Assembly (NCBI GenBank): GCA_023229525.1
Contig: JALNZC010000002.1
Span: 1-64,000 of the forward strand
DNA length: 64,000 nt
Direction of reading: 5' to 3'
From: Bacteroidales bacterium
GTDB taxonomy: Bacteria; Bacteroidota; Bacteroidia; Bacteroidales; FEN-979
Shown here: piece by piece, positions 16,152 through 25,130 of the stretch
Numbering within the stretch: position 1 is the stretch's first letter
Layout of the letters: each line of letters starts with the position of its first letter
The notes under the pieces: generated by a model
Seen by the model: only the letters and a program-made list of their open reading frames with translations
Told to the model about the DNA's origin: nothing
Database searches by the model: none
Made by a program: the position numbers and the translations under genes

Positions 16152-17358
16152 GCGTAAAATCCTGACACGAACAGTTCTCGTCGTTTCTTTTGTCAGCTTA
16201 TTTACCGATGTTGCCAGTGAAATGCTATATCCTATTATGCCGGTTTATTTAAAATCGATAGGTTTCTCGGTATTACTTATCGGCATTCTCGAAGGCTTTG
16301 CAGAGGCAACGGCAGGAATTAGCAAAGGTTATTTTGGCCATTTATCTGACCTTTGGCAGAAACGGGTGCCTTTTGTTCGTGCAGGTTATATCATGAGTGC
16401 ATTCTCCAAGCCGATGATGGCGCTATTTACATTCCCGGTCTGGATTTTCTTTGCCCGGACTCTCGACCGTTTTGGAAAGGGGATCCGCACCAGTGCCCGC
16501 GACGCCATGCTGAGCGACGAAACCACAAAGGAATATAAAGGAAGGGTTTTCGGTTTCCACAGGGCCATGGATACTATAGGAGCTGCCATTGGTCCTGTTC
16601 TTGCCTTGATTTATCTCTGGTTTTTTCCCGGGCAATACAAATGGTTGTTTTTCATTGCCTTTTTCCCTGGCCTGATTGCCCTTGCCCTGACATTCCTCCT
16701 CAAGGACAAACCGCACAACACCACCGACCTACCGACTCACCATCTTATCGACTCACCAACTAAGATTGGTTTCTTTTCTTACCTCGGGTACTGGAAAAAA
16801 GCGTCACCTGCTTTCCGTTACCTGGTTGCGGGATTGCTCGTTTTTACCCTTTTTAACAGTTCTGACGCATTTCTTCTGTTGGTACTTAAGGAAAATCACC
16901 TTTCCGATACACATATGATCGGGGTTTATATTTTTTACAATCTGGTGTATGCTCTCTTTTCCTATCCGGTTGGCATTGTAGCGGACAAAATCGGATTAAA
17001 AACCATGTTGTTCATTGGCCTTATTCTGTTTGCGGTAGTTTATACCGGAGTTGGATTTGCTTCAACTATTCCGGTTTTTGCATTCCTTTTTTTCTTTTAT
17101 GGGATATATGCTGCTTGTACCGAAGGAATAAGCAAAGCGCTACTTTCAAATATAGCCAATCGGAATGATACCGCAACAGCCATCGGGTTTTACAATAGTA
17201 TGGCCAGCATTTGCACCCTGCTTTCGAGCAGTATTGCCGGTATTCTTTGGTTTGTAATTGGCCCCCGCGAAATGTTCCTGATTTCGGGCGTTGGAGTCTT
17301 CCTGGTGGTTTGTTACCTATCCTTTGTATTTCGTTCTAAATATTTTAAAATACACTAA
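16141..17358 (+). CDS. Major facilitator superfamily transporter
   Basis: 405 residues from the ATG at 16141; the longer frame from 16105 adds an unlikely leader overlapping the upstream ORF. There are about 12 membrane segments. The family-like start has SFVSLFTDVASEMLYPIMPVYL and the loop 2-3 motif GYFGHLSDLWQKR. A second conserved segment is RFGKGIRTSARDAMLS. The central loop between the two six-helix halves carries a five-unit octamer array. The substrate cannot be predicted. It is flanked by relics of a decayed secreted-protein gene. Confidence 0.88.
   Translation: MSLKRKILTRTVLVVSFVSLFTDVASEMLYPIMPVYLKSIGFSVLLIGILEGFAEATAGISKGYFGHLSDLWQKRVPFVRAGYIMSAFSKPMMALFTFPVWIFFARTLDRFGKGIRTSARDAMLSDETTKEYKGRVFGFHRAMDTIGAAIGPVLALIYLWFFPGQYKWLFFIAFFPGLIALALTFLLKDKPHNTTDLPTHHLIDSPTKIGFFSYLGYWKKASPAFRYLVAGLLVFTLFNSSDAFLLLVLKENHLSDTHMIGVYIFYNLVYALFSYPVGIVADKIGLKTMLFIGLILFAVVYTGVGFASTIPVFAFLFFFYGIYAACTEGISKALLSNIANRNDTATAIGFYNSMASICTLLSSSIAGILWFVIGPREMFLISGVGVFLVVCYLSFVFRSKYFKIH
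16723..16762 (+). repeat. In-frame octamer array in the MFS central loop
   Basis: Five 8-bp words in register: ACCGACCT, ACCGACTC, ACCATCTT, ATCGACTC, ACCAACTA. They encode a polar stretch NTTDLPTHHLIDSPTK in the loop between helices 6 and 7, where insertions are tolerated. Confidence 0.55.
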
Positions 17359-17690
17359 CCATCTGGCAACTTAACGAAACCGATACCCTTTATTTCTGGG
17401 GCCAAACCATCAAACAACCCCAGTATCGCTTCCAGTATTTTTCCATCCGATGAGGAGATGATCATGCAAAACTCGAAGTTTTCGATCTGCAGGGAAACCT
17501 GGCTTCGACACTGGTGGTCAAATTCCAGCTACCGGGCACCTATGAAATATCCTTCGATTCCGATGCTGTTTATTCCGGGTCCGGAATAAGGAGTAACACA
17601 TCTGTTGCCCATCACCTATTGCAGATCAGTATTATCAAGCTTACCACATCAGAATACACCCATACAAGTAAAATAGTACAAATCAAATAA
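17358..17690 (+). pseudogene. Decayed C-terminus of a T9SS-exported protein
   Basis: One frame runs from 17358 to a TAA at 17688-17690, interrupted by TGA at 17451-17453. After the stop it reads LEVFDLQGNLASTLV, then PGTYEISFDSDAVYSG, and ends KLTTSEYTHTSKIVQIK. That is the layout of a T9SS type A sorting domain, which normally ends in a GxYxYKL strand and a basic KxxxIK tail. About 15 residues between the two halves look inserted or scrambled. No start codon context is visible. It explains the otherwise empty 17359-17690 stretch. Confidence 0.65.
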
Positions 17691-17694
17691 TCGC

Positions 17695-17702
17695 TATCTT
17701 TG
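17695..17702 (+). promoter_or_regulatory. -7 element upstream of mnmA
   Basis: TATCTTTG matches TAnnTTTG, 61 bp before the mnmA ATG. No clear -33 TTG. Confidence 0.45.
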
Positions 17703-17763
17703 CACCGGTAATATAGATTTCCCTTCTCCCATCCCTGTCTCCTGAAGCCGAAGGGAGAGGTGT

Positions 17764-18870
17764 ATGGAGTTGATTTTGAAGAAAAAACTAAACTTTTTGT
17801 CGAATAAAGTTACAGTCATAATCGGTTTGAGCGGGGGAGTAGATTCCTCGGTGGCAGCATATCTGCTCAAACAACAAGGATATGAAGTTATCGGGGTAAC
17901 TATGGCTATCTGGGATGGTCAATACGAATCGACCACAAAACATGCGTGTTATGGTTCCGGCGAAGAAGATGAAATTCGCGAAGCGCGGGGATTAGCAGAA
18001 AAGCTGGGGATTCCTTATCATGTATTCAATTGTTCAGCCGAATACAAACAGACAGTTCTGAATTATTTTAAATCTGAATACCTGTCGGGCAGAACTCCAA
18101 ATCCCTGCATTCAATGTAATCAGTTGATTAAATTCGGGATGTTGCCATTGATGGCAGAAAAAAGCGGTATCGCCTTTGATTATTTCGCAACAGGCCATTA
18201 TGCCCGGATTGGATTTGATACAAACACAAAGCGTTTTTTACTGAAAAAAGCAAAGGATATAAACAAAGACCAGACTTATTTCATTTACCGGCTTTCGCAG
18301 GAACAATTATCTAAAGTGATGTTTCCTGTCGGTGAATTCACCAAGCCGGAAATCAAAGACCTGGCCCGTAAGGTTGGGATCACCATGGAAGATAAAGAAG
18401 AAAGCCAGGACTTTTATGGCGGAGATTACAAAAAACTTCTTGAAGTGGAGGAAAATCCAGGGAACATTGTCGATTCAAGAGGAAAAGTTTTAGGCCGTCA
18501 CAAAGGGATCTGGAATTATACGATCGGACAACGGAAAGGGCTGGGTATCGCCTATCCTGAACCACTTTATGTCCTTGGATTTAACAAAGCAGAAAATATG
18601 GTCATTGTCGGAATCCGGGAAGAAACTTACAGCAGTTCTTTAATCGTCACCGATCTGAATTGGATATCGGTCCCAGTCCTTGACGGAAAACGCGAATGTA
18701 CTGTTAAAATCCGGTCTGCCCAAAAAGAGCGGGAAGCCTCCATCGAACCCTTGGAAACCGGTGAAGTGAAAGTGACCTTTTTCCAACCGAATGATTCCAT
18801 TACCCCCGGACAAAGCGCTGTTTTCTATGAAGAAGACCTTGTCCTCGGAGGAGGAATAATTAAATCGTAA
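17764..18870 (+). CDS. mnmA: tRNA-specific 2-thiouridylase MnmA-like protein
   Basis: A 368-residue protein with PP-loop GLSGGVDSSV (21-30), the tRNA/cysteine region TPNPCIQC (Cys115, Cys118), FATGHYARI near 141 and YTIGQRKGLGI before the C-terminal beta barrels. MnmA thiolates U34 of Lys, Glu and Gln tRNAs. The usual second catalytic cysteine (DSTGICFIG in E. coli) is missing: residues 211-222 read KEESQDFYGGDY. Cys62, Cys115 and Cys118 remain. It may be a variant enzyme or a MnmA paralogue with another role. Confidence 0.88.
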   Translation: MELILKKKLNFLSNKVTVIIGLSGGVDSSVAAYLLKQQGYEVIGVTMAIWDGQYESTTKHACYGSGEEDEIREARGLAEKLGIPYHVFNCSAEYKQTVLNYFKSEYLSGRTPNPCIQCNQLIKFGMLPLMAEKSGIAFDYFATGHYARIGFDTNTKRFLLKKAKDINKDQTYFIYRLSQEQLSKVMFPVGEFTKPEIKDLARKVGITMEDKEESQDFYGGDYKKLLEVEENPGNIVDSRGKVLGRHKGIWNYTIGQRKGLGIAYPEPLYVLGFNKAENMVIVGIREETYSSSLIVTDLNWISVPVLDGKRECTVKIRSAQKEREASIEPLETGEVKVTFFQPNDSITPGQSAVFYEEDLVLGGGIIKS

Positions 18871-18896
18871 ATCTAAAATCTAAAATCATAAATTCT
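18862..18896 (+). repeat. AAATCTA-family heptamer array at the mnmA stop
   Basis: Words in 7-bp register: AAATCGT, AAATCTA, AAATCTA, AAATCAT, AAATTCT. It runs through the mnmA stop codon (18868-18870) and ends 1 bp before the next gene's ATG. Confidence 0.6.
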
Positions 18897-18897
18897 T

Positions 18898-20679
18898 ATG
18901 CGTTTCCGTTCCATTATCCTTGCCATATTTATTTGTTATTCGTTAACTGTTGCAGGCCAAACAGCACAGATCACCTCAAAGGATCTGCACGATTATGTTC
19001 AGTTCCTGGCCTCCGATTCCCTCAAAGGCCGGAAACCCGGTACTCCGGAAATCAAAGTTGCAGCTTCTTTTATCCGCGATCATTTCAAAGCCGATGGGTT
19101 GAAACTTCTGGGAGAGGGAGGTTTTCAATGGGTTGAAATTGTGACCGATGTTACACTTGGGGAGAATAATACGCTTTCTTTCAATGGTTCCGGTGGAATA
19201 GTTAAGAAGGATTTTATTCCATTATCCTTTTCTACGAGCGGGACCATGACTGTCCCCGTCGTTTTTACCGGATATGGATTCGACATTGGAACCGACAGCC
19301 TCAAATGGAGCGACTACAAAGGTATTGATGTAACCGGGAAGTGGGTAATGGTGTTACGAGCCGATCCGGATCTTGACAATTCCGACAGTAAGTTCATCCC
19401 GTACAGCGATGTTCGGAGCAAAGTGCTGACCGCAAAAGATCACAAAGCATCAGGACTACTGCTGATTACCCCGAAAGGACTTGAAAAGGATGACAAACTG
19501 ATGACACTGATGGTTGAAAATAATGAGATAACTGCAGGGATACCGGTTATAAACATTACCCGTGAACTTGCAGATAAAATGCTGAAATCAACCGGATTTA
19601 CCATCGATAGTCTCGAAAGGTTTTTGGTTCTTCAAAAGACTCCGCACAGTTTTGAAACGGGTGTGGCCCTGACAGGCTCCATCAGTGTCATCCAGAAGAA
19701 AGAAAAAACCGCCAATGTGATGGCAATGCTGGAAGGAAATGATCCATTACTCAGAAACGAATACCTGGTCATCGGTGGACATTATGACCATCTGGGTTTT
19801 GGAGGTCCCGGTTCCGGATCCCGGATGCCTGATACCAATGCCGTTCATAACGGAGCAGATGACAATGCCTCCGGAACTGCAATGGTGATGGAACTTGCCA
19901 GCCATTTTGCCTCTAGGAAAGAGATGACAGGACGAAGCATGATTTTCGTAACCTTTACCGGTGAAGAAATCGGACTTATAGGATCAAAATATTTTGTGAA
20001 TCATCCACCTGTGGATTTAAAAAAAATCAAGGCCATGTTCAATTTCGATATGGTAGGCAGGTTTGACAAAGAAAAAAATTCCATTTCCGTCAGCGGAACC
20101 GGGACCTCTCTGGAAAGTGACTCATTGTTGCGGTTACAGGAAAAGGGGTTGCCATTTACTGTTGTACATTCACCCGATGGTTACGGCCCGTCTGATCATG
20201 CTTCATTTTATTCCAATGATATTCCGGTTTTCTTTTTTACTACAGGAGTTCATACTGATTATCATACACCCTTCGATGATACAGATAAACTGGATTTTGA
20301 AGCTGAAAAAAAGATCGGAGATTATGCAGCCGACATCATTCTTGCTGTCGACAAACTTCCCCATGCATTGACCTTCAAAGAATCGGGGAAAAAAGAAAGT
20401 GCCGGTCGCGGTGGGCGTAAATTCAAAGTTACCCTTGGTATCCTTCCGGATTTTGCCGGAACCGAAAAAAAAGGTCTCCGGATTGACGGAGTAACCAAAG
20501 ACGGCCCTGCCGATAAGGGCGGTTTAAAGAAAGGTGATATCATCACGGAGATCAATGGTATGCAGGTAGGTAACATTTATGAATATATGTCTCGCCTGCA
20601 AAAATTAAAACATGGAATAACCATTTCCGTTGAGATCATCAGGGACGAAAAAACCCAGGTGCTTATTGTTCAACTTTGA
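18898..20679 (+). CDS. Secreted M28 family aminopeptidase with PDZ domain
   Basis: A 593-residue protein with a signal peptide (residues 1-21), a PA-type insert (about 90-250), the M28 catalytic domain and a C-terminal PDZ domain (about 500-593, PADKGGLKKGDIITEINGM). Zinc ligands are visible in order: GGHYDHLG, NGADDNASG, TFTGEEIGL, FNFDMVGR and TGVHTDYHTPFDD. It would remove N-terminal residues from peptides in the periplasm or outside the cell. It follows mnmA by 27 bp. Confidence 0.93.
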   Translation: MRFRSIILAIFICYSLTVAGQTAQITSKDLHDYVQFLASDSLKGRKPGTPEIKVAASFIRDHFKADGLKLLGEGGFQWVEIVTDVTLGENNTLSFNGSGGIVKKDFIPLSFSTSGTMTVPVVFTGYGFDIGTDSLKWSDYKGIDVTGKWVMVLRADPDLDNSDSKFIPYSDVRSKVLTAKDHKASGLLLITPKGLEKDDKLMTLMVENNEITAGIPVINITRELADKMLKSTGFTIDSLERFLVLQKTPHSFETGVALTGSISVIQKKEKTANVMAMLEGNDPLLRNEYLVIGGHYDHLGFGGPGSGSRMPDTNAVHNGADDNASGTAMVMELASHFASRKEMTGRSMIFVTFTGEEIGLIGSKYFVNHPPVDLKKIKAMFNFDMVGRFDKEKNSISVSGTGTSLESDSLLRLQEKGLPFTVVHSPDGYGPSDHASFYSNDIPVFFFTTGVHTDYHTPFDDTDKLDFEAEKKIGDYAADIILAVDKLPHALTFKESGKKESAGRGGRKFKVTLGILPDFAGTEKKGLRIDGVTKDGPADKGGLKKGDIITEINGMQVGNIYEYMSRLQKLKHGITISVEIIRDEKTQVLIVQL

Positions 20680-20727
20680 TCTGTCCCATTAATCCTCTAT
20701 TTTGAATCCAGCACTAAGAAACCAGCC

Positions 20728-21129
20728 ATGGACGTTCAATCTATCCTCTCCGAAGCCTTTTTGCTGAAATTCATTAAATTCTGTTTGGTGGGATTTTCAG
20801 GAGTTTTTATCGATTTCGGAACTACTTTTATTTGCAAAGAGTTCCTGAAAATTCAGAAATATATCGCCAACACGTTAGGATTTACCCTTGCAGCTACTTC
20901 CAATTATTTCCTGAATCGTATCTGGACCTTTCACAGCGTCAGTCCGAATATCATGCTCGAATTCACGAGATTTTTTATCATTGCCCTGATCGGTCTTTGC
21001 ATCAATTTGTTGATTATCTGGGCCATGTCGGGAAAGTTCAGGATTAATTTTTACATATCCAAATTAGTAGCCACACTGGTAGTCACCCTCTGGAACTTCC
21101 TTATCAATGCTTACTATACCTTCGCGTAA
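20728..21129 (+). CDS. GtrA-like four-helix membrane protein
   Basis: A 133-residue protein with four predicted membrane helices. Family features are KFCLVGFSGVFIDFG at the first helix, the NYFLNRIWTF segment between helices 2 and 3, and a C-terminal TLWNFLINAYYTF helix. GtrA-like proteins are thought to help move undecaprenyl-linked sugars in surface polysaccharide assembly. The start is 48 bp after the M28 gene. Confidence 0.88.
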   Translation: MDVQSILSEAFLLKFIKFCLVGFSGVFIDFGTTFICKEFLKIQKYIANTLGFTLAATSNYFLNRIWTFHSVSPNIMLEFTRFFIIALIGLCINLLIIWAMSGKFRINFYISKLVATLVVTLWNFLINAYYTFA

Positions 21130-21170
21130 GTTTGTTCCATCACTGGACCTTTTTTCCGGTTCTCCCCACA

Positions 21171-21202
21171 GCAAGTGACCAAGTGGGCGAGTAGACAAGT
21201 TT
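21171..21202 (+). repeat. Octamer array downstream of the gtrA-like gene
   Basis: Words in 8-bp register: GCAAGTGA, CCAAGTGG, GCGAGTAG, ACAAGTTT. It lies 42 bp after the stop codon in a convergent intergenic region. Confidence 0.45.
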
Positions 21203-21244
21203 CCGGTTCATTGGCTTGTTAATTGAATACTACGCCAAAAATCC

Positions 21245-22135
21245 CTACTGAGTTTTCGTCATTGAAGAAGGGATCACAATAAGAAAATCGGCTTTTTTTG
21301 CATCGTTTTGCGAAAGGGTATCTATATTTCCTTGTTCAAGACAAGTGATGGTAAGGATTTTCAAATCAAAACTGGTTTTTCGGATGGCTTGTTTCACATA
21401 CCAGACAGTTCCCTGGTAATTATCACTGTGATAGGAGCCATTGAAATGCAGGAAAGTCTTTTCGTTGAATACTCCGTTCTTCATGATATTCTGTGCCATG
21501 GTAGCATCTTTGATTGCCTGAGCCTTACCCAGGTTTTGGCTAAGGTGAACCGGCATCCCTTCACCGGCGTTTTTTACAATGGATTTATAACATTCCAGCG
21601 TGTCAAGGTATTTGATGGGTAGGGAGGCGATCAAACCTCGTTCAAAAGCATTAATGCTGTCAAGTCCTTCAAATCCTTTCTGGTTTACTAGTGCTGCAAA
21701 ACGGCGGGGAATATTTGTAGCAATGAATTTAATCCCTTTTTCCCGGGCAAAATCGACCAATGGAGCATAATCGGTTTTATAGTTCGGCCATAATTTTGCT
21801 TCCGATTCAAAATCTTTTTTCCGGATCAGTTTCGAAAGATACTCATTGACCAGTAACTGGTTATCCGCTTCCAGCATTTCGGCGCCAAGGACGAGTTTGT
21901 CCCCTTTTTCGGCGTAGAGATCTTTGGTAAGTTCCAGTTGAAGCCAATGACAAATGGGATTATTATGCAATTCACCGAAGAAAATAATATCCGATTTTTT
22001 TGCAGCATCCAGAATATCATCATAATCCGCTTTATGACCTTTCGTGTTGTATACTTTGTATGCCTGCTTGTCGCTTTTCATCGAAAGAAAAACAAACAAA
22101 ATGAGTAAAAGAAAAAAGGGTCTGAATGGGTGCAT
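21245..22135 (-). CDS. ChaN family haem-binding-like protein
   Basis: A 296-residue protein with a hydrophobic N-terminal signal (about residues 3-19). The ChaN/PF04187 pattern is visible: IIFFGELHNNPICHWLQLEL near residue 50 and a C-terminal FLHFNGSYHSDNYQGTVWYV segment. ChaN of Campylobacter binds haem; the role in Bacteroidota is not established. No lipobox cysteine is visible, so it is likely periplasmic. It ends the minus-strand panB run. Confidence 0.85.
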   Translation of the reverse strand: MHPFRPFFLLLILFVFLSMKSDKQAYKVYNTKGHKADYDDILDAAKKSDIIFFGELHNNPICHWLQLELTKDLYAEKGDKLVLGAEMLEADNQLLVNEYLSKLIRKKDFESEAKLWPNYKTDYAPLVDFAREKGIKFIATNIPRRFAALVNQKGFEGLDSINAFERGLIASLPIKYLDTLECYKSIVKNAGEGMPVHLSQNLGKAQAIKDATMAQNIMKNGVFNEKTFLHFNGSYHSDNYQGTVWYVKQAIRKTSFDLKILTITCLEQGNIDTLSQNDAKKADFLIVIPSSMTKTQ

Positions 22136-22173
22136 AATAATTTACAATTTACGAATTTGGGATTGAGAATAAA

Positions 22174-22665
22174 TCAGGGCTTTACAAGTCCCATTTCACG
22201 GAACATAAACGGTAATAGTTTGTCCATCCCTTCGATGACCATGACTTTTCCTTTTTCTCCACTCAGGATGATGCGGATGTGATGATTAAATTTCATTTCA
22301 TATTCAACAATGGCTTGCCGGCACATACCACAGGGTGGAACCGGTTCGCTCACTTCAAAATTATCGGCTTTGGCGCTAACAGCGATGGCTTCGATTACCA
22401 CATCAGGTGAATTTGAAGCGGCCGCGAAAATAGCCACCCGCTCAGCACACAATCCGGCCGGGAATGCCATGTTTTCTTGATTGCTACCGGAAAATATCAC
22501 TCCGTTGGCTAGTTTTACGGCTGCGCCTACATGGTAGTGCGAATAGGGAGCATAGGAAGTGGATATAGCAGATCGTGCCGCTTCAAGAAGTTCCTGATCA
22601 GGAACTGGCAATTCTGAAGATGAATTGTACTCCTGGTAATCAATAGTGTGGGTAATATTTTTCAT
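22174..22665 (-). CDS. cdd: Cytidine deaminase
   Basis: A 163-residue homotetrameric-type CDA with the zinc and catalytic motifs CAERVAIF (about Cys74, Glu76) and PPCGMCRQ (about 110-117). It deaminates cytidine and deoxycytidine for pyrimidine salvage. The start is 10 bp beyond the ctpA stop, so they form an operon. Confidence 0.96.
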   Translation of the reverse strand: MKNITHTIDYQEYNSSSELPVPDQELLEAARSAISTSYAPYSHYHVGAAVKLANGVIFSGSNQENMAFPAGLCAERVAIFAAASNSPDVVIEAIAVSAKADNFEVSEPVPPCGMCRQAIVEYEMKFNHHIRIILSGEKGKVMVIEGMDKLLPFMFREMGLVKP

Positions 22666-22674
22666 CGGTTTGAG

Positions 22675-24405
22675 TTAATTTTCTGATTCATCGTCATCTT
22701 CCTCTTGGTTTTTGACCGGGATTTTGGGTTTTGGTTGTATATATTTACCTGTCAAAATGGCTGAATATCGTTCTCTATTATTAATTGTTGAAATTGCTTC
22801 AGTCAATTCGGTATCATCTTTCAATGACGCTTCAATTTTCCCTTTCTGGTAATAGTACCGGGTCACAATTTCCAGTCTGAGCAACTCCTTTACCTGGTCT
22901 TTATATTTTTTCAGATCCTCTTCCTTGTCCTTATTCATCCGGCTTTTCAGATGGTCATATTCCTCTTTCACGGCATCGAAATAGTTTTCTTTCAGGGCAG
23001 TTTCCTTTAATTGTTCAAGCGCCCGTTCACTTTTGGTTGAATACGAATAATCTTTCCCATTGATGAAGGAAAGAAAATCATTATAAACCGAATCATTAAT
23101 TTCAAATTTGGAAGCAGGTGGAAGAGAATCATGTTCCCTGACAAATTTAGTGGCATAATCGAAAATCAGAAATTTTCCATACAATGCGAGGGCTACATTG
23201 CTGAAACGTTTAGGTTCCGTAACGATATCCGGGTTTATGCCGCCGCCATCGTAAACCGTTCGGCCGTCTTTTGTTTTAAAGGCACGGATCAACGAATCAG
23301 GGATGACATTCAAAGATCCATCCTTTTTTTTATGTGTGTAATCGATTGCTTGAATACACCGGCCGCTGGGGATGTAATATTTGGCTACCGTGATTTTCAT
23401 TTGCGCGTTGTAACTCAGCGGTACAACATTCTGAACCAAGCCTTTGCCGAATGTACGTTGACCGAGAATGACACCCCTGTCAAGATCCTGTATCGAACCT
23501 GCAAGTATCTCACTGGCTGAAGCGCTCTGACGATCAACCAGGATTACGATCGGGATAACCAAGTCAACAGGCGGATTCATGGTCATATGTGCACGGTTTT
23601 TATCCGGCATCTTACCCTTTGTGCTTACAATTTCCTGTCCCCGTTCCACAAAAATGTTAGCAATATCAACGGCTTCATTTAGTAAACCACCGCCATTTCC
23701 GCGTAAATCGATAATTATTCCCTGAAGTGTATTAGCTTCTTTCAGTTTAAGAAATGCCTGCTTTAATTCTTTAGCCGCGTTTTGAGTAAATCCGGAAAGC
23801 TTGATATAGCCTGTCGTTTTATCAACCATACCGGAATAAGGAATGTTATCAATTTTAATGATCTCACGGTTAATGGTTTTTTCAATGGGTTTCTCTACTC
23901 CATCGCGCTGGATTATGAGGTTTACCGCAGTGCCTGCTTGTCCTTTTAAAATGGTGCTTACATCATCGTATGATTTACCCTTGACTTGTTTTCCATTAAT
24001 TTCCAATATTTTATCACCTGCTTTCAATCCTGATTTCTGAGCGGGTGAGCCTTCGTAAGGTTCCGATATAACAACATAGCCGCCTTGTTGATGGATCAGG
24101 GCACCGATACCTCCATACTGTCCGGTAGTGATGAATTTGTAATCTTCAACCTGTGATTCCGGAATAAAGTTGGTATAGGGATCGAGCGATTGCAACATAG
24201 CGTCAATCCCGGTTTCAGTCAACTCGCCTGGGTTGATCTCATCCACATAATCCTGATCAAGTTCTTTGATGAGATTGGAATAAATATCCAGGTTCTTCAT
24301 GATCTCAAACCCCTGCTGGTTTGGGGCCTGCCCCTTTACAGGCGAGTATCCGAAAAATAAAATGAAAAGAATAAAACAGCCGCCAACAAAAAATCTTGTC
24401 ATCAA
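22675..24405 (-). CDS. S41 family C-terminal processing peptidase (CtpA/Prc)
   Basis: A 576-residue protein with a signal sequence (residues 1-25) and a CtpA N-terminal helical region. The PDZ domain follows (about 85-175, IGALIHQQGGYVVISEPYEGSPA). The S41 core has RGNGGGLLNEA, the catalytic Ser in SASASEILAG, and the catalytic Lys in TFGKGLVQ. A charged C-terminal extension follows. It cleaves periplasmic proteins near their C-termini. The order rnpA-yidD-ctpA is seen in related genomes. Confidence 0.94.
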   Translation of the reverse strand: MMTRFFVGGCFILFILFFGYSPVKGQAPNQQGFEIMKNLDIYSNLIKELDQDYVDEINPGELTETGIDAMLQSLDPYTNFIPESQVEDYKFITTGQYGGIGALIHQQGGYVVISEPYEGSPAQKSGLKAGDKILEINGKQVKGKSYDDVSTILKGQAGTAVNLIIQRDGVEKPIEKTINREIIKIDNIPYSGMVDKTTGYIKLSGFTQNAAKELKQAFLKLKEANTLQGIIIDLRGNGGGLLNEAVDIANIFVERGQEIVSTKGKMPDKNRAHMTMNPPVDLVIPIVILVDRQSASASEILAGSIQDLDRGVILGQRTFGKGLVQNVVPLSYNAQMKITVAKYYIPSGRCIQAIDYTHKKKDGSLNVIPDSLIRAFKTKDGRTVYDGGGINPDIVTEPKRFSNVALALYGKFLIFDYATKFVREHDSLPPASKFEINDSVYNDFLSFINGKDYSYSTKSERALEQLKETALKENYFDAVKEEYDHLKSRMNKDKEEDLKKYKDQVKELLRLEIVTRYYYQKGKIEASLKDDTELTEAISTINNRERYSAILTGKYIQPKPKIPVKNQEEDDDESEN

Positions 24406-24440
24406 ATGTTAAGTATTAATTGAAATTTATTAATTAATTA

Positions 24441-24461
24441 ACTCCTCATTCCTCATTCCTC
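24441..24461 (-). repeat. Short heptamer array between yidD and ctpA
   Basis: Plus-strand words ACTCCTC, ATTCCTC, ATTCCTC, 11 bp beyond the yidD stop. Confidence 0.45.
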
Positions 24462-24472
24462 AATATTTATAT

Positions 24473-24694
24473 TTATGGTACCGGATCATATCCGCTTCCA
24501 CCCCAGGGATGACATCGTCCAAGCCGTTTCAACGTTAGCCATCCACCCCTGAAGGGTCCATATTTTCGTATTGATTCGATTCCATAAACGGAACAACTTG
24601 GTTCAAAACGGCATGATGGCATCAGATAAGGCGAAATGACCCCCTGGTAAAACCGGATCAGCAAAATGAAAAAACTACCCAGTAACTTTTTCAT
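24473..24694 (-). CDS. yidD: Membrane protein insertion efficiency factor YidD
   Basis: A 73-residue YidD. The typical segments are all there: IRFYQGVISPYL, SCRFEPSCSVYGIESIRKYG with its conserved cysteines, and GRCHPWGGSGYDPVP at the C-terminus. It assists YidC in inserting inner-membrane proteins. It overlaps rnpA by 20 bp, a widespread pairing. Confidence 0.96.
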   Translation of the reverse strand: MKKLLGSFFILLIRFYQGVISPYLMPSCRFEPSCSVYGIESIRKYGPFRGGWLTLKRLGRCHPWGGSGYDPVP

Positions 24695-25067
24695 TTTCTT
24701 CCCTTAAACGCTGTAAAAGTAAAATTATTTTCCCTTGGATGTTATCGAAGGGGAGGATTTCTTTGGCCGTGTAATGGATACAGAGGAGGATATGTTGATG
24801 CCGGGCCTTCAGCGACTCATACAGTTCCTGTTTGTTCAGCCGGTAGGATTCTTTGATCCGACGTCGGATGAGGTTCCGGTGGACGGCTTTATGGAAATTG
24901 TGTTTCGGTACGCTTATCATTACCTGAGCGGGAACCGGATCAACCGTGGGATCGATCATCCAGGTGATCCGGAACGGAGGTAGATAAAATGTTAATCCTT
25001 CCTCAAACAGCTTTGCAATCAGATGTCGTCCGGCCAATCTTTCCGATCGGAAAAATGTTTGCTTCAT
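24675..25067 (-). CDS. rnpA: Ribonuclease P protein component
   Basis: 130 residues from the ATG at 25067. I prefer this to the Met 14 codons upstream because MKQTFFRSERL is a normal RnpA start. The RNR signature is HRNLIRRRIKESYRLN near residue 70. It is the protein subunit of RNase P, needed for tRNA 5' maturation. The chain is otherwise typical in length and basic charge. Confidence 0.93.
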   Translation of the reverse strand: MKQTFFRSERLAGRHLIAKLFEEGLTFYLPPFRITWMIDPTVDPVPAQVMISVPKHNFHKAVHRNLIRRRIKESYRLNKQELYESLKARHQHILLCIHYTAKEILPFDNIQGKIILLLQRLREENEKVTG

Positions 25068-25130
25068 AGATTGAGGATCATGGTTTTTCCCCCGCGGATA
25101 TTGTTGCACGAAGGTAATGAATGGATGGGA

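Noticed and set aside
17451..17453. TGA read as a sense codon (alternative code), also at the SDR relic
   Set aside because: Many intact genes here end in TGA (adk, hpt and others) and use TGG for Trp, so the code is standard and these are pseudogene stops.
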